Positions 1 through 6,758 of a stretch of DNA of 11,537 bases are shown here, piece after piece. The stretch comes from DATKMG01 sp035541995 (GTDB lineage Bacteria > Acidobacteriota > Terriglobia > Versatilivoradales > Versatilivoraceae), in NCBI GenBank assembly GCA_035541995.1, contig DATKMG010000145.1, positions 1 to 11,537 on the forward strand, given 5' to 3'. Numbering within the stretch: position 1 is the first letter of the stretch; each line of letters opens with the position of its first letter. The notes beneath the pieces were generated by a model. The model searched no databases, had not been told where the DNA came from, and was given only the letters and a program-made list of their open reading frames with translations. The position numbers and the translations under genes are program-made.

Positions 1-122
1 TCTTAACTATTAGGGACAGAGGCATCGAGCAGTCCTGCAAAGGGGGATGATCTCTTCTTGAGGGTTGTACGCATCACATCAGGTGAGAAATTGGCCTTCG
101 AGCCACGACCTTCCGCTGTCGC

Positions 123-1643
123 CTACTCCTTCGGATAGGCCATGGTTAACGGATCAGGAAGTGGAATTCGCTTAATCGCACCATTTTCAGAGAACTTGTT
201 CAATGCAAACTCCGGCTTGTCAGGGTTTCCCTTGAGGATATCGTCCACACTACCCACCGCCAGGAAGACCAGTCGGTCAGGATGAAGGTATTTCTGGGCA
301 ACACGCAAGACATCTTCGGCGGTAATAGCCCGAATACGTGCCCGGTACGAGTCCCAGAAGCCGGCCGGCCGGCCAGTGTACTCATCGTTGGCAAAAGTCC
401 CCGATATGGCCGCGGCTGTGGCAAATATGCGTGGGAAGACCTCAACTCGATAGTTGATGGCCCGCTCCAGTTCGCCAGATGTCACTTTCTGGGTGCGCAT
501 TTTCTTGATCTCATCCAGCACGATAGCAGTTGCCTGGGCCACCGTTGCACTCTTGGACTGGAAGCTTGCCTGAAAGATCCCGTCGTAGTAGATGCCCAAA
601 CCAAAGTCGGAGCCAACACTGTAGGCCAGACCTTCATCCGACCGAACTCGAGTCATCAGACGAGAGACAAATCCCGATCCTCCCAGGATATCATTCATTA
701 TGGTCAGGGCATAGTAGTCAGGATTGTTGCGCATTGAGCCCAAATGCCCGAGGGTGACTCGGCCCTGATTCACATCCGCCTTGTTGACAACGTAAATCCC
801 TGGAGCCGGCGTAAATTGAGGCCCGGGGACCGGAGGCACTTTTTCCCCTGTGGCCGGCCAGCCCTGCAGAACCTTCTCCAATTTGGCAAGCATCTCGCCT
901 GTGCTGAAATCTCCTGAGACCGCAAAAATGAAATTCCCTGAATGGTAATACTTCTGGTGAAAGGCCATCAGGTCCTCACGTGAAATGGATTCAACTGAGT
1001 TCTTGGTACTCCAGGCCGTGGAGAAGTGTGAATCTCCTCGCATCAGGCGAGCCCATTCGCGCGCCTGAATGGAAGAGGACTCGTCATTCCGCCGCTCCAT
1101 TCCTTGAATTACCTGGTTTTTGTAAAGGGCGATGCGATTTGCTTGAAACCCCGGGGTCTTTAACATGTTGAAAAACAGCTCCAGGCCCCGGCCTAAGTCC
1201 TTCGATAAGCAACTGAGATTGGCTGATCCCTGGGTGTCTCCTATTCCGCTGCTGATCTCAGCCGCCAGAAAGGCAGCTTCTTCATCAAACTGCTCTGCAG
1301 TCATCGTGGTTGTACCGCCCGCCCGCATCTGACTACCCACCATGTTGGCCAAGCCTTCCTTCCCCTTCGGGTCGAGATAGCTTCCTGTTCGAACGAATAC
1401 GGAGACATTGACAAGCGGAAAATCGTGGTCTTCAGCCAGGAAGACTACCACCCCGTTTGAAAGTACATGTCGATACCGACCCACCTTAGGAGGGTCATAC
1501 TTCAGCTCAGGGTACTTCAAGTCACGAGGGTTCGCCGGGATTTCGGGACTCGATGTCTGCTGTCCCCAGCCGGCACCGGAGATGAGGATGAAACACAGTA
1601 GCACGAGAAAAACTCGCAGGTTGTAGCCTGAAAAGCGGAGCAT
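123..1643 (-). CDS. Secreted M16-family peptidase homologue, zinc site lost
   Basis: A 506-residue protein of the M16 (pitrilysin / processing-peptidase-like) family, probably the non-catalytic partner of the gene just upstream. Residues 1-28 look like a signal peptide (basic start, hydrophobic 11-22, small residues GWG before QQ), so it should be periplasmic. The first M16 domain starts near residue 60 (HVLSNGVVVFLAEDHDFPLV). Where active members have HxxEH, this protein has N100, G103 and S104, so it cannot bind catalytic zinc there. The second domain keeps the family motif SRLMTRVRSDEGLAYSV (327-343), with the Arg and Tyr often found in M16 partner subunits. The start at 1643 is chosen because GGAGGG (1652-1657 on the complement) lies 8 nt upstream and a signal peptide follows. 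The open frame extends to 2000, but that part overlaps the upstream gene and looks non-coding. The ATG is only 2 nt after the upstream stop, so the pair is an operon and probably translationally coupled. Family assignment is firm; substrate is unknown. Confidence 0.93.
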   Translation of the reverse strand: MLRFSGYNLRVFLVLLCFILISGAGWGQQTSSPEIPANPRDLKYPELKYDPPKVGRYRHVLSNGVVVFLAEDHDFPLVNVSVFVRTGSYLDPKGKEGLANMVGSQMRAGGTTTMTAEQFDEEAAFLAAEISSGIGDTQGSANLSCLSKDLGRGLELFFNMLKTPGFQANRIALYKNQVIQGMERRNDESSSIQAREWARLMRGDSHFSTAWSTKNSVESISREDLMAFHQKYYHSGNFIFAVSGDFSTGEMLAKLEKVLQGWPATGEKVPPVPGPQFTPAPGIYVVNKADVNQGRVTLGHLGSMRNNPDYYALTIMNDILGGSGFVSRLMTRVRSDEGLAYSVGSDFGLGIYYDGIFQASFQSKSATVAQATAIVLDEIKKMRTQKVTSGELERAINYRVEVFPRIFATAAAISGTFANDEYTGRPAGFWDSYRARIRAITAEDVLRVAQKYLHPDRLVFLAVGSVDDILKGNPDKPEFALNKFSENGAIKRIPLPDPLTMAYPKE

Positions 1644-1645
1644 CG

Positions 1646-3379
1646 CTATTTCCCTCCCTCCAATGACTGAAGTCTGGCTTGAAGGATCTTTCGCATGAGT
1701 TCGATGAGCTTCTGTTTGTCCGGCGGAGCCTGCCCGGCCTGCTGCTCTATCTGCTGTAGGGTCTGCTGAACCTGTTCTTTGGTCAGATTTCCAACTTTTG
1801 ATTTCATCTGCTGCACCATTTGCATTTCCTGTTCGTTCAAGTCCTTCAGCAATGGGTCTTGGCCCGGACCAGCGCCTCTCTTCGTGTAGTAGATGGCTAC
1901 CGTGCGATTTTCGGGGGTGAAGTATGTGTTTGCTACTCTCATCACGTCCGCGGCCGTGACGGCTTGAAGAAGCTTCGGATCGGTGTTGATGTATTGCCAT
2001 CCACGACCGGAGTCGCGGATCAAGAGCTGAAACATCAGGGCAAAATTAGATTGCAGACGGCGGTAATCTGCAGCGGCATTTTGATTTTTGACCTTCTGTA
2101 ATTCCCGCTCACCAACCGGTTCCTTTTTGAGTCTCTCCAGCTCTTGAATCAATGCCTTCTCGACTTCTTCGGGTGTTTTGCCAGGCTTTGCCACCGCGCG
2201 AAGCTCAAAAAGGCCTTCGTATTTTCTGCCCTCATGTGAGGCAGAAGCAGAATTAGCAACACCCTGGTCGAGAACTAGTGACTTGTACAGCCTGCCAGTA
2301 CGACCATTCAAAAGGTCTGCCAGAATCATCATCGCTGGTTCGTCTCTGTGACCATCTGCCACCGTGTGGTACCGAATCATGGCTTCCGGATTGGTTTCGG
2401 CATATGCAATCATGCGAGCTTCAGCCACCTGCTTGATCTCTATTGTACGAATTGGTTCGGGATCCCTGGGGCCGCGCCTCAGACGTCCCAGGTATTTCTT
2501 GGCCAAGGCAATGGCTTGGGCTGGGGTAAAGTCACCTACCAGACAGGCACTGATATTGTTGGGAGCGTAGTTGATGTCAAAATAGCTCTTGGCTTCCTCC
2601 CGAGTAATCCGTTCCAGATCACTTGGCCAGCCCACCACGGGCCAACCGTACGGTGAAGAGTTCCAAAAGATGGATTCGAATTCCTCTTCGAACTTGCCAG
2701 TGGGCGTGCTGTCTGTGCGTAGGCGCCTTTCTTCACGTACGACATCCCGCTCTGAATAGAATTCGCGAAAAATCGGGTTGGCGAGACGGTCCGACTCCAT
2801 CCAAAACCAAAGTTCGAGCTTGTTGGCTGGGACATTCACGTAGTACACAGTAAAATCCTCGGTCGTTCCAGCGTTCATTCCCGAAGCCCCGGCCGCCATG
2901 TAAGTCTGGGAGAATTCGTCCTTGACGATCAATTCCCTCTGTCGCTTCAACATGGTGTCGTATTTAGCCAGTAGCTCCTGGTAATGAGGAGTCCGGTATT
3001 TGGGGTCGTTGGCATTATCGATCTCTCCCAGCCGTTGCTTCTCAATGAGTGCCTCTTCCTCCTTTCCCATTTCCTCCTTCAAGGCGTCCATCTCATCGAT
3101 GAGTTTCAGATCCCCCTGAATGTCGCGAGTCCCGATCGTATGAGTTCCTTTAAACATCATGTGTTCGAACAGGTGGGAGATCCCGGTGATGCCGGGACGC
3201 TCATTGACTGAGCCCACCTTGGCAATCCAGCCGGCGGCGATATTCGGATCGCCCTGGCGAGGAACCATCAGTAACTTCAGGCCGTTTTCTAATACGTGCT
3301 CCTGAACTGGGACATTCTGTGCCCAGAGAGGGGCTAGCCAGATGAGTAATCCCCCTATAGCGATAGTCTGTCTGATCAT
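1646..3379 (-). CDS. Secreted M16-family zinc metallopeptidase (active type)
   Basis: A 577-residue zinc endopeptidase of family M16. A signal peptide is visible at residues 1-20 (cleavage likely after APLWA), placing it in the periplasm or outside. The inverted zinc motif is H69-L-F-E72-H73: the two His bind zinc and E72 is the catalytic base. The third ligand is probably E217 in SERDVVREERRL. The distance from H73 to E217 is about 144 residues, against roughly 76 in pitrilysin. The extra stretch (about 90-160) is charged and helix-like. The middle domain (about 258-298, YFDINYAPNNISACLVGDF) and the GRTGRLYKSLV motif (359-369) are typical of M16. The tail from about 515 is rich in Gln, Lys and Glu and probably helical or coiled coil. 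GAGG just before the ATG serves as ribosome-binding site. This is the first gene of a two-gene operon with the zinc-less homologue. Such pairs usually act as heteromers; that, and the target peptides, are inferred. Confidence 0.95.
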   Translation of the reverse strand: MIRQTIAIGGLLIWLAPLWAQNVPVQEHVLENGLKLLMVPRQGDPNIAAGWIAKVGSVNERPGITGISHLFEHMMFKGTHTIGTRDIQGDLKLIDEMDALKEEMGKEEEALIEKQRLGEIDNANDPKYRTPHYQELLAKYDTMLKRQRELIVKDEFSQTYMAAGASGMNAGTTEDFTVYYVNVPANKLELWFWMESDRLANPIFREFYSERDVVREERRLRTDSTPTGKFEEEFESIFWNSSPYGWPVVGWPSDLERITREEAKSYFDINYAPNNISACLVGDFTPAQAIALAKKYLGRLRRGPRDPEPIRTIEIKQVAEARMIAYAETNPEAMIRYHTVADGHRDEPAMMILADLLNGRTGRLYKSLVLDQGVANSASASHEGRKYEGLFELRAVAKPGKTPEEVEKALIQELERLKKEPVGERELQKVKNQNAAADYRRLQSNFALMFQLLIRDSGRGWQYINTDPKLLQAVTAADVMRVANTYFTPENRTVAIYYTKRGAGPGQDPLLKDLNEQEMQMVQQMKSKVGNLTKEQVQQTLQQIEQQAGQAPPDKQKLIELMRKILQARLQSLEGGK

Positions 3380-3801
3380 GGAAACCTCGATAAGATTAAG
3401 GTCACCCTGACATCATTATGGCGGTGCGCATCCCAACCGTCTTTGATCGTCCCGTGATTGGCGAGACTGGGTCCCGTTTTCTTTGTAGCACGAAGGAAAC
3501 AGTGGAGTCATCACAAAACAGTCGTCCCCCGAACAACAGGCACACGTAAAGAACTGGTTCGGAAGGGCTATAACACAATAGTGAAATGTAGACCTGGAGC
3601 TGTTGTCCATCGCGCCAGCTTAACGAACGGAGGCAGCTACGGCACATTCCACCCCTGGAAACCAGTCCATTACAACTTCTTGGACTCCAGAGTGCCAGCA
3701 TGTTAAGATTTGAAAAGTGAATGGAATATTTATTGGGTCTGAATCGTTGGCTCCCAATCGGGCGCGAGCGCTAGAAAGCTGCATGCAACTAAAGAGACCT
3801 C
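3380..3801. other. Divergent intergenic region, no convincing gene
   Basis: These 422 bp separate the minus-strand M16 operon from plus-strand nuoB and must hold promoters for both directions. Several open frames of 43-99 codons cross it on both strands, but none has a recognisable domain, a good ribosome-binding site or protein-like composition. I see no tRNA and no strong terminator hairpin. Two features are worth noting: a 7-bp direct repeat GTCCCGT (3449-3455 and 3471-3477) with a 22-bp period, and an AT-rich patch at 3703-3735 close to nuoB. Confidence 0.6.
3703..3732 (+). promoter_or_regulatory. Possible sigma70-type promoter for nuoBC
   Basis: TTAAGA (3703-3708) and TATTTA (3727-3732) are separated by 18 nt in the most AT-rich patch before nuoB, about 70 nt upstream of its ATG. 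Both boxes deviate from the E. coli consensus, so this is a weak candidate judged by eye. Confidence 0.22.
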
Positions 3802-4260
3802 ATGTTTCGTGATGGATTTCTTACCTCCAAGATAGAACGGGCAGTGGCCTGGGCACGGAAGTATTCGTTGTTTCAGTACCCCTTTGTGACCGCTTGTTGC
3901 GGTATGGAGTTCATGTCTGCCGCGGCATCCCATTATGATATTGACCGGTTTGGCGCTGGTTTTCCCCGCTTTTCTCCGCGCCAAGCCGACGTGCTTTTCG
4001 TGGTCGGGACGATCAGCCAGAAAATGGCCCCCATCCTGAAACAGGTATATGACCAGATGTGCGAACCCAAGTGGGTCGTGGCGTTTGGGGTTTGCACCTG
4101 CACAGGAGGATTTTACGATAATTATGCAACGGTTCAGGGGATTGACACGATTATTCCAGTGGACATTTATATCCCCGGCTGCCCACCAAGGCCTGAGACG
4201 GTTTTGGATGGGCTCATGAAATTGCAGGAGAAGATCCAGCACTCCAGGCAAGAGTTCTGA
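3802..4260 (+). CDS. nuoB: NADH-quinone oxidoreductase subunit B (complex I, N2 cluster subunit)
   Basis: A 152-residue NuoB, the complex I subunit that holds the terminal [4Fe-4S] cluster N2 and passes electrons to quinone at the junction of the peripheral and membrane arms. The four expected Cys ligands are present: adjacent C32-C33 (TACCGMEFMSA), C98 (GVCTCTGGFYDNYA) and C127 (VPGCPPRPE-type motif, here YIPGCPPRPE). The core DRFGAGFPRFSPRQAD (48-63) is diagnostic. The start is fixed within narrow limits because an in-frame TAA lies at 3790-3792, just before the ATG. The Shine-Dalgarno signal is weak (AGAGA). The protein is at the short end for the family because it lacks the N- and C-terminal extensions of E. 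coli NuoB. C100 is an additional Cys two residues after a ligand, where Ser is common. nuoC follows after 4 nt, so the two are co-transcribed. No nuoA precedes it, which is unusual. The CC motif argues against a NiFe-hydrogenase small subunit. Confidence 0.95.
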   Translation: MFRDGFLTSKIERAVAWARKYSLFQYPFVTACCGMEFMSAAASHYDIDRFGAGFPRFSPRQADVLFVVGTISQKMAPILKQVYDQMCEPKWVVAFGVCTCTGGFYDNYATVQGIDTIIPVDIYIPGCPPRPETVLDGLMKLQEKIQHSRQEF

Positions 4261-4264
4261 GTTT

Positions 4265-4777
4265 ATGGTTGAAAAAAGTGTCACGCTGCGAAAGCTCAAG
4301 GAGAGCTTCGGTACCAGCATCCTGCAAAGCCACTCCCACCTCGGAGACGATACGGTCCTGATTCAACCGGAAGCGCTGATTCCGCTCGCCACTTTCCTTA
4401 AGCAGGATCCCGACCTCGACTACAATTTCTTGATGGACCTGACTGCAGTGGACTACCTCCAGATGAAGAAGAAGTACCGCTTCGAGGTTGTCTACCATTT
4501 CTTTTCTCTTTCAAAGAAGCAACGCCTGCGAGTCAAGGTGCCAGCGGAAGCTCTCAATCCGGAAGTGGACTCCTTGGTCTCCCTCTGGCCGGGAGCTAAC
4601 TGGTTCGAACGGGAAGTATGGGATATGTTCGGGATCAAATTTCGTGGCCATCCCAACCTCCGGCGCATATTGATGTACGAACAGTTCGAGGGACACCCGC
4701 TTCGGAAAGACTATCCAATCCGAAAGCGTCAACCGTTGATTGGACCGTTTGCCCAGTCGGCAGAAACTCATGAATAA
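4265..4777 (+). CDS. nuoC: NADH-quinone oxidoreductase subunit C (30 kDa subunit)
   Basis: A 170-residue NuoC, a cofactor-free structural subunit of the complex I peripheral arm that packs against NuoD and NuoB. The 30-kDa-subunit signature is clear near the C-terminus: EREVWDMFGIKFRGHP (115-130) followed by NLRRILM (131-137), then GHPLRKDYP (143-151). The N-terminal part includes YNFLMDLTAVDYL (53-65), also typical. It is a stand-alone NuoC, not the NuoCD fusion found in E. coli. It starts 4 nt after the nuoB stop, so translation is probably coupled even though its Shine-Dalgarno is poor. The usual next gene, nuoD, is absent: the stop is followed by a 19-codon ORF and a 109-nt gap to folB. 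Function therefore depends on NuoD and the other subunits being encoded elsewhere. Confidence 0.94.
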   Translation: MVEKSVTLRKLKESFGTSILQSHSHLGDDTVLIQPEALIPLATFLKQDPDLDYNFLMDLTAVDYLQMKKKYRFEVVYHFFSLSKKQRLRVKVPAEALNPEVDSLVSLWPGANWFEREVWDMFGIKFRGHPNLRRILMYEQFEGHPLRKDYPIRKRQPLIGPFAQSAETHE

Positions 4778-4829
4778 AGTGGACCATGGCTACAAAGCCA
4801 AACTCCTTCCAGTAATGACGCCAGTTTAG
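4770..4829 (+). CDS. Tiny ORF overlapping the nuoC stop (19 codons), status uncertain
   Basis: An ATG at 4770 opens a 19-residue frame (MNKVDHGYKAKLLPVMTPV) that overlaps the last 8 nt of nuoC in an ATGAATAA arrangement, the geometry expected for a coupled next gene. There is no clear Shine-Dalgarno and no similarity to the start of NuoD that I can recognise. It may be a chance frame, a small coupled peptide, or the stub of a lost downstream gene. It is listed because of its position in the gap where nuoD is normally found. Confidence 0.15.
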   Translation: MNKVDHGYKAKLLPVMTPV

Positions 4830-4886
4830 TGCGACCTTTGCAATTCATTCACCCTTCTTCTTGTGCTCATCCAGACGGAGTAATAA

Positions 4887-5249
4887 ATGGATAGAATTCT
4901 GTTGCAGGATATCCGTTTCTTAATCGGGGTGGGCGTAACCGAGGAAGAACGCAGCCGGCCTCAACTTTGTCGTTTGGATGTAATACTTAAGACCGACCTC
5001 AGCGGAGCTGGAGCGACGGGAACCCTCTCTCAAGGAGTCGATTACGCTGTAGTTTTTAGGCTCCTGGAAGAACTTTGCACGGGAAGGAGCTTCAGACTGC
5101 TGGAGGAGATTGCTCATCAGGCCAGCCAACTCCTCCTCGACCGATTCCCGCTAAGAGCGATAACATTCAGAATCCGTAAACTCCAACCCTTTACTGACAA
5201 AGTCGGCGCGGTGGGGATCCAAATCACGCGCAAGCGCAATAAGCCTTAA
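4887..5249 (+). CDS. folB: Dihydroneopterin aldolase
   Basis: A 120-residue FolB, the cytoplasmic enzyme that cleaves 7,8-dihydroneopterin to 6-hydroxymethyl-7,8-dihydropterin and glycolaldehyde in folate synthesis. The length matches the family, which forms octamers of tunnelling-fold subunits. Recognisable parts are the N-terminal strand DRILLQDIRFLIGVGVTEEE (2-21), the VDYAVV segment with the conserved Tyr (Y53), the helix LLEEIAHQASQLLLDRF with the substrate-binding Glu (probably E73), and the C-terminal strand with the likely catalytic Lys at K98 (IRKLQPF). Most homologues have Lys-Pro here; this one has Lys-Leu. GGAG (4877-4880) lies 6 nt before the ATG, a good ribosome-binding site. 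No other folate gene is nearby. It sits 109 nt after nuoC and 153 nt before the efflux operon on the same strand, so it could belong to either transcript or stand alone. FolX-type epimerase is a less likely alternative. Confidence 0.88.
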   Translation: MDRILLQDIRFLIGVGVTEEERSRPQLCRLDVILKTDLSGAGATGTLSQGVDYAVVFRLLEELCTGRSFRLLEEIAHQASQLLLDRFPLRAITFRIRKLQPFTDKVGAVGIQITRKRNKP

Positions 5250-5264
5250 CTGATCTTGGGGGAG

Positions 5265-5275
5265 ACGGTCACCGT
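5265..5275. promoter_or_regulatory. Small palindrome between folB and the efflux operon
   Basis: ACGGT-C-ACCGT is a perfect 5-bp inverted repeat around a single central base, in the 153-nt gap before the efflux operon. Its position would suit an operator or part of one, but a palindrome this short can occur by chance and no regulator gene is adjacent. Confidence 0.15.
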
Positions 5276-5390
5276 GATACCTTTTCAGGGCTGGATCTCA
5301 ATGCTCTGTATCTGCCTACTATTCATAACGCCAATTCGCTCTACTTGTACCTGCTATCTTGGTCTGCGGCGGGTCACCAAACCGGCGCAC

Positions 5391-5395
5391 GGAGG
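5391..5395 (+). promoter_or_regulatory. Ribosome-binding site that decides the outer membrane factor start
   Basis: GGAGG lies 7 nt before the ATG at 5403, near-ideal spacing. It favours this start over the in-frame TTG at 5256 and ATG at 5301, and the protein beginning at 5403 opens with a signal-peptide-like segment. Confidence 0.75.
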
Positions 5396-5402
5396 ACCCT
5401 TT

Positions 5403-6758
5403 ATGAAATCATCATGCATCTTGGCTCATAGATTGACAAAGATACTTGCACTATCCCTTTTTTTCCGGCAGGTCACCTTATGCGGGCAAATGACGCCTTC
5501 GCAAACAGAGGCAAATACTCAAAGCCAACAAACCACGACGCTCACCATCAGTCTCGAGGATGCCTTCGAGCGTGCACGAAACAATAGCCATCAACTCCAA
5601 TCGGCCAAAATAAGTTCGCAACTCTCACGCGAGGACCGGCAACAGGCTCGCGCGGCTTTCCTGCCCACAGTCAACTATTTCAATCAGTATATATACACTC
5701 AAGGCAATGGCACTCCCTCAGGGGTCTTTGTTGCCAATGACGGCGTGCATGTTTATAGCAGTCAGGCCGTAGTTCACCAAGAGCTCTTTTCCCCTTCCCG
5801 GCGCGCTGAATATCGTCAAGCGAACCTTGCTGAAGCCGTGGCCCAGGCCCACGTCGAGATTGCCGCTCGGGGATTGGTGGCCACAGTAGTCCAGACTTAT
5901 TATTCGACAGTGGTTGCCCAGAGACGTCTCGCCAATGCCCAACAGGGGTTGGAAGAGGCCAGGAACTTTGTTGACATTACCGAAAAGCAGGAGAAGGGAG
6001 GCGAAGTGTCGCGCTCCGATGTGATCAAGGCGCGGATTCTCCTCCAACAGCGGGAACGCGACACGCAAGAGGGCCAGCTCGCCTTGGAAAAAGCCAAATT
6101 AAGCCTGGCCGTGCTGCTATTTCCCGATTTTCGCCAGGATTTTTCGGTAGTCGACGATTTGCAGTCTGCCAAACCGCTCGGCTCATTTGAGGAGGTCCAG
6201 GGCATGGCAGCCAAACTGAATCCGGATTTGCGGGCCGCCGCGCTGACGCTCGAGCATGAGAAAACAGGGGTGGGAGTGGCTCGTGCTGGCTACTTGCCTT
6301 CTCTGAATTTTGATTACTTTTTCGGGATCAATGCGAACCAATTTGCCACCAGGCCTGAGGGGATCCAGAGGATGGGATCCTCTGCCATGGCAACTTTGAT
6401 TATTCCAGTATGGAATTGGGGATCGACCCGCAGTAAAGTGCGGCAGGCAGAGCTGCGTACCCGGCAAGCCCAAGTGGTATTGAGCTTGACCCAACGGCAG
6501 CTCCTGGCGGATTTGCATTCCTTCTACCTGGAAGCTCAGACTGCACACACTCAACTCGACTCCTTGAAGGAATCTGCCCTTTTTGCTCAAGATAGCATGC
6601 GATTAATGCTTTTGCGTTATGAGGCCGGAGAGGCTTCTGTCCTGGAGGTGGTGGATGCTCAAACCACACTGATGCAAGCGCGCAACGCCCTGGATGATGG
6701 GTTGGCCCGTTACCGCCTGGCGCTCGCAAATCTGCAGACCCTGACAGGAATCTTATGA
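5403..6758 (+). CDS. TolC-family outer membrane efflux protein
   Basis: A 451-residue outer membrane factor of the TolC/OEP family, the exit duct of a tripartite efflux system: a trimeric beta-barrel with a long periplasmic alpha-helical tunnel. Residues 1-28 form a likely signal peptide (Arg/Lys at 10-13, hydrophobic 14-20). Mature sequence begins with the family-typical LTISLEDAFERARNNSHQLQ (47-66). Two OEP repeats follow, rich in Ala, Gln, Glu and Arg as expected for the tunnel helices. The C-terminal repeat ends in the characteristic GEASVLEVVDAQTTLMQARN (about 409-428) and RYRLALANLQTLTG. The C27 context (VTLC) is not a good lipobox, so it is probably not acylated. The stop overlaps the start of the adaptor gene by 4 nt (ATGA), so the two are translationally coupled. 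The frame is open upstream to a TTG at 5256, but spacing and signal peptide favour 5403. Substrate cannot be told from sequence. Confidence 0.92.
   Translation: MKSSCILAHRLTKILALSLFFRQVTLCGQMTPSQTEANTQSQQTTTLTISLEDAFERARNNSHQLQSAKISSQLSREDRQQARAAFLPTVNYFNQYIYTQGNGTPSGVFVANDGVHVYSSQAVVHQELFSPSRRAEYRQANLAEAVAQAHVEIAARGLVATVVQTYYSTVVAQRRLANAQQGLEEARNFVDITEKQEKGGEVSRSDVIKARILLQQRERDTQEGQLALEKAKLSLAVLLFPDFRQDFSVVDDLQSAKPLGSFEEVQGMAAKLNPDLRAAALTLEHEKTGVGVARAGYLPSLNFDYFFGINANQFATRPEGIQRMGSSAMATLIIPVWNWGSTRSKVRQAELRTRQAQVVLSLTQRQLLADLHSFYLEAQTAHTQLDSLKESALFAQDSMRLMLLRYEAGEASVLEVVDAQTTLMQARNALDDGLARYRLALANLQTLTGIL
6366..6384. repeat. Perfect 8-bp inverted repeat inside the outer membrane factor gene
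   Basis: CAGAGGAT and ATCCTCTG flank a GGG spacer, giving a 19-bp hairpin-capable element within the coding sequence (around residues QRMGSSA). No T-run follows, so it is not a terminator. It is probably chance, or a local mRNA structure. Confidence 0.4.

Noticed and set aside
3..74. A 23-codon minus-strand ORF after the M16 operon
   Set aside because: It has no recognisable similarity and no clear ribosome-binding site; a frame this short is expected by chance.
1644..2000. N-terminal extension of the zinc-less M16 gene to a start at 2000
   Set aside because: It lies wholly over the 3' end of the upstream M16 gene in another frame, has low-complexity basic composition, and would bury the signal peptide. 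The ATG at 1643 has a good ribosome-binding site.
3402..3706. Open frames on both strands in the divergent intergenic region, up to 99 codons
   Set aside because: No domains, poor starts and unlike-protein composition (Cys- and Ser-rich); they overlap each other on opposite strands.
3802..4777. NuoB/NuoC as parts of a membrane-bound NiFe hydrogenase or formate hydrogenlyase
   Set aside because: The adjacent CC motif and GCPPRPE ligand of NuoB are of complex I type, and no hydrogenase large subunit or maturation gene is present.
4787..4800. TGGCT-ACAA-AGCCA hairpin after nuoC as a terminator
   Set aside because: The 5-bp stem is not followed by a T-run, so it does not look like an intrinsic terminator.
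5256..5402. In-frame upstream starts (TTG 5256, ATG 5301) for the outer membrane factor
   Set aside because: No well-placed ribosome-binding site. GGAGG before 5403 and the signal peptide beginning there fit better, though the hydrophobic stretch after 5301 leaves some doubt.
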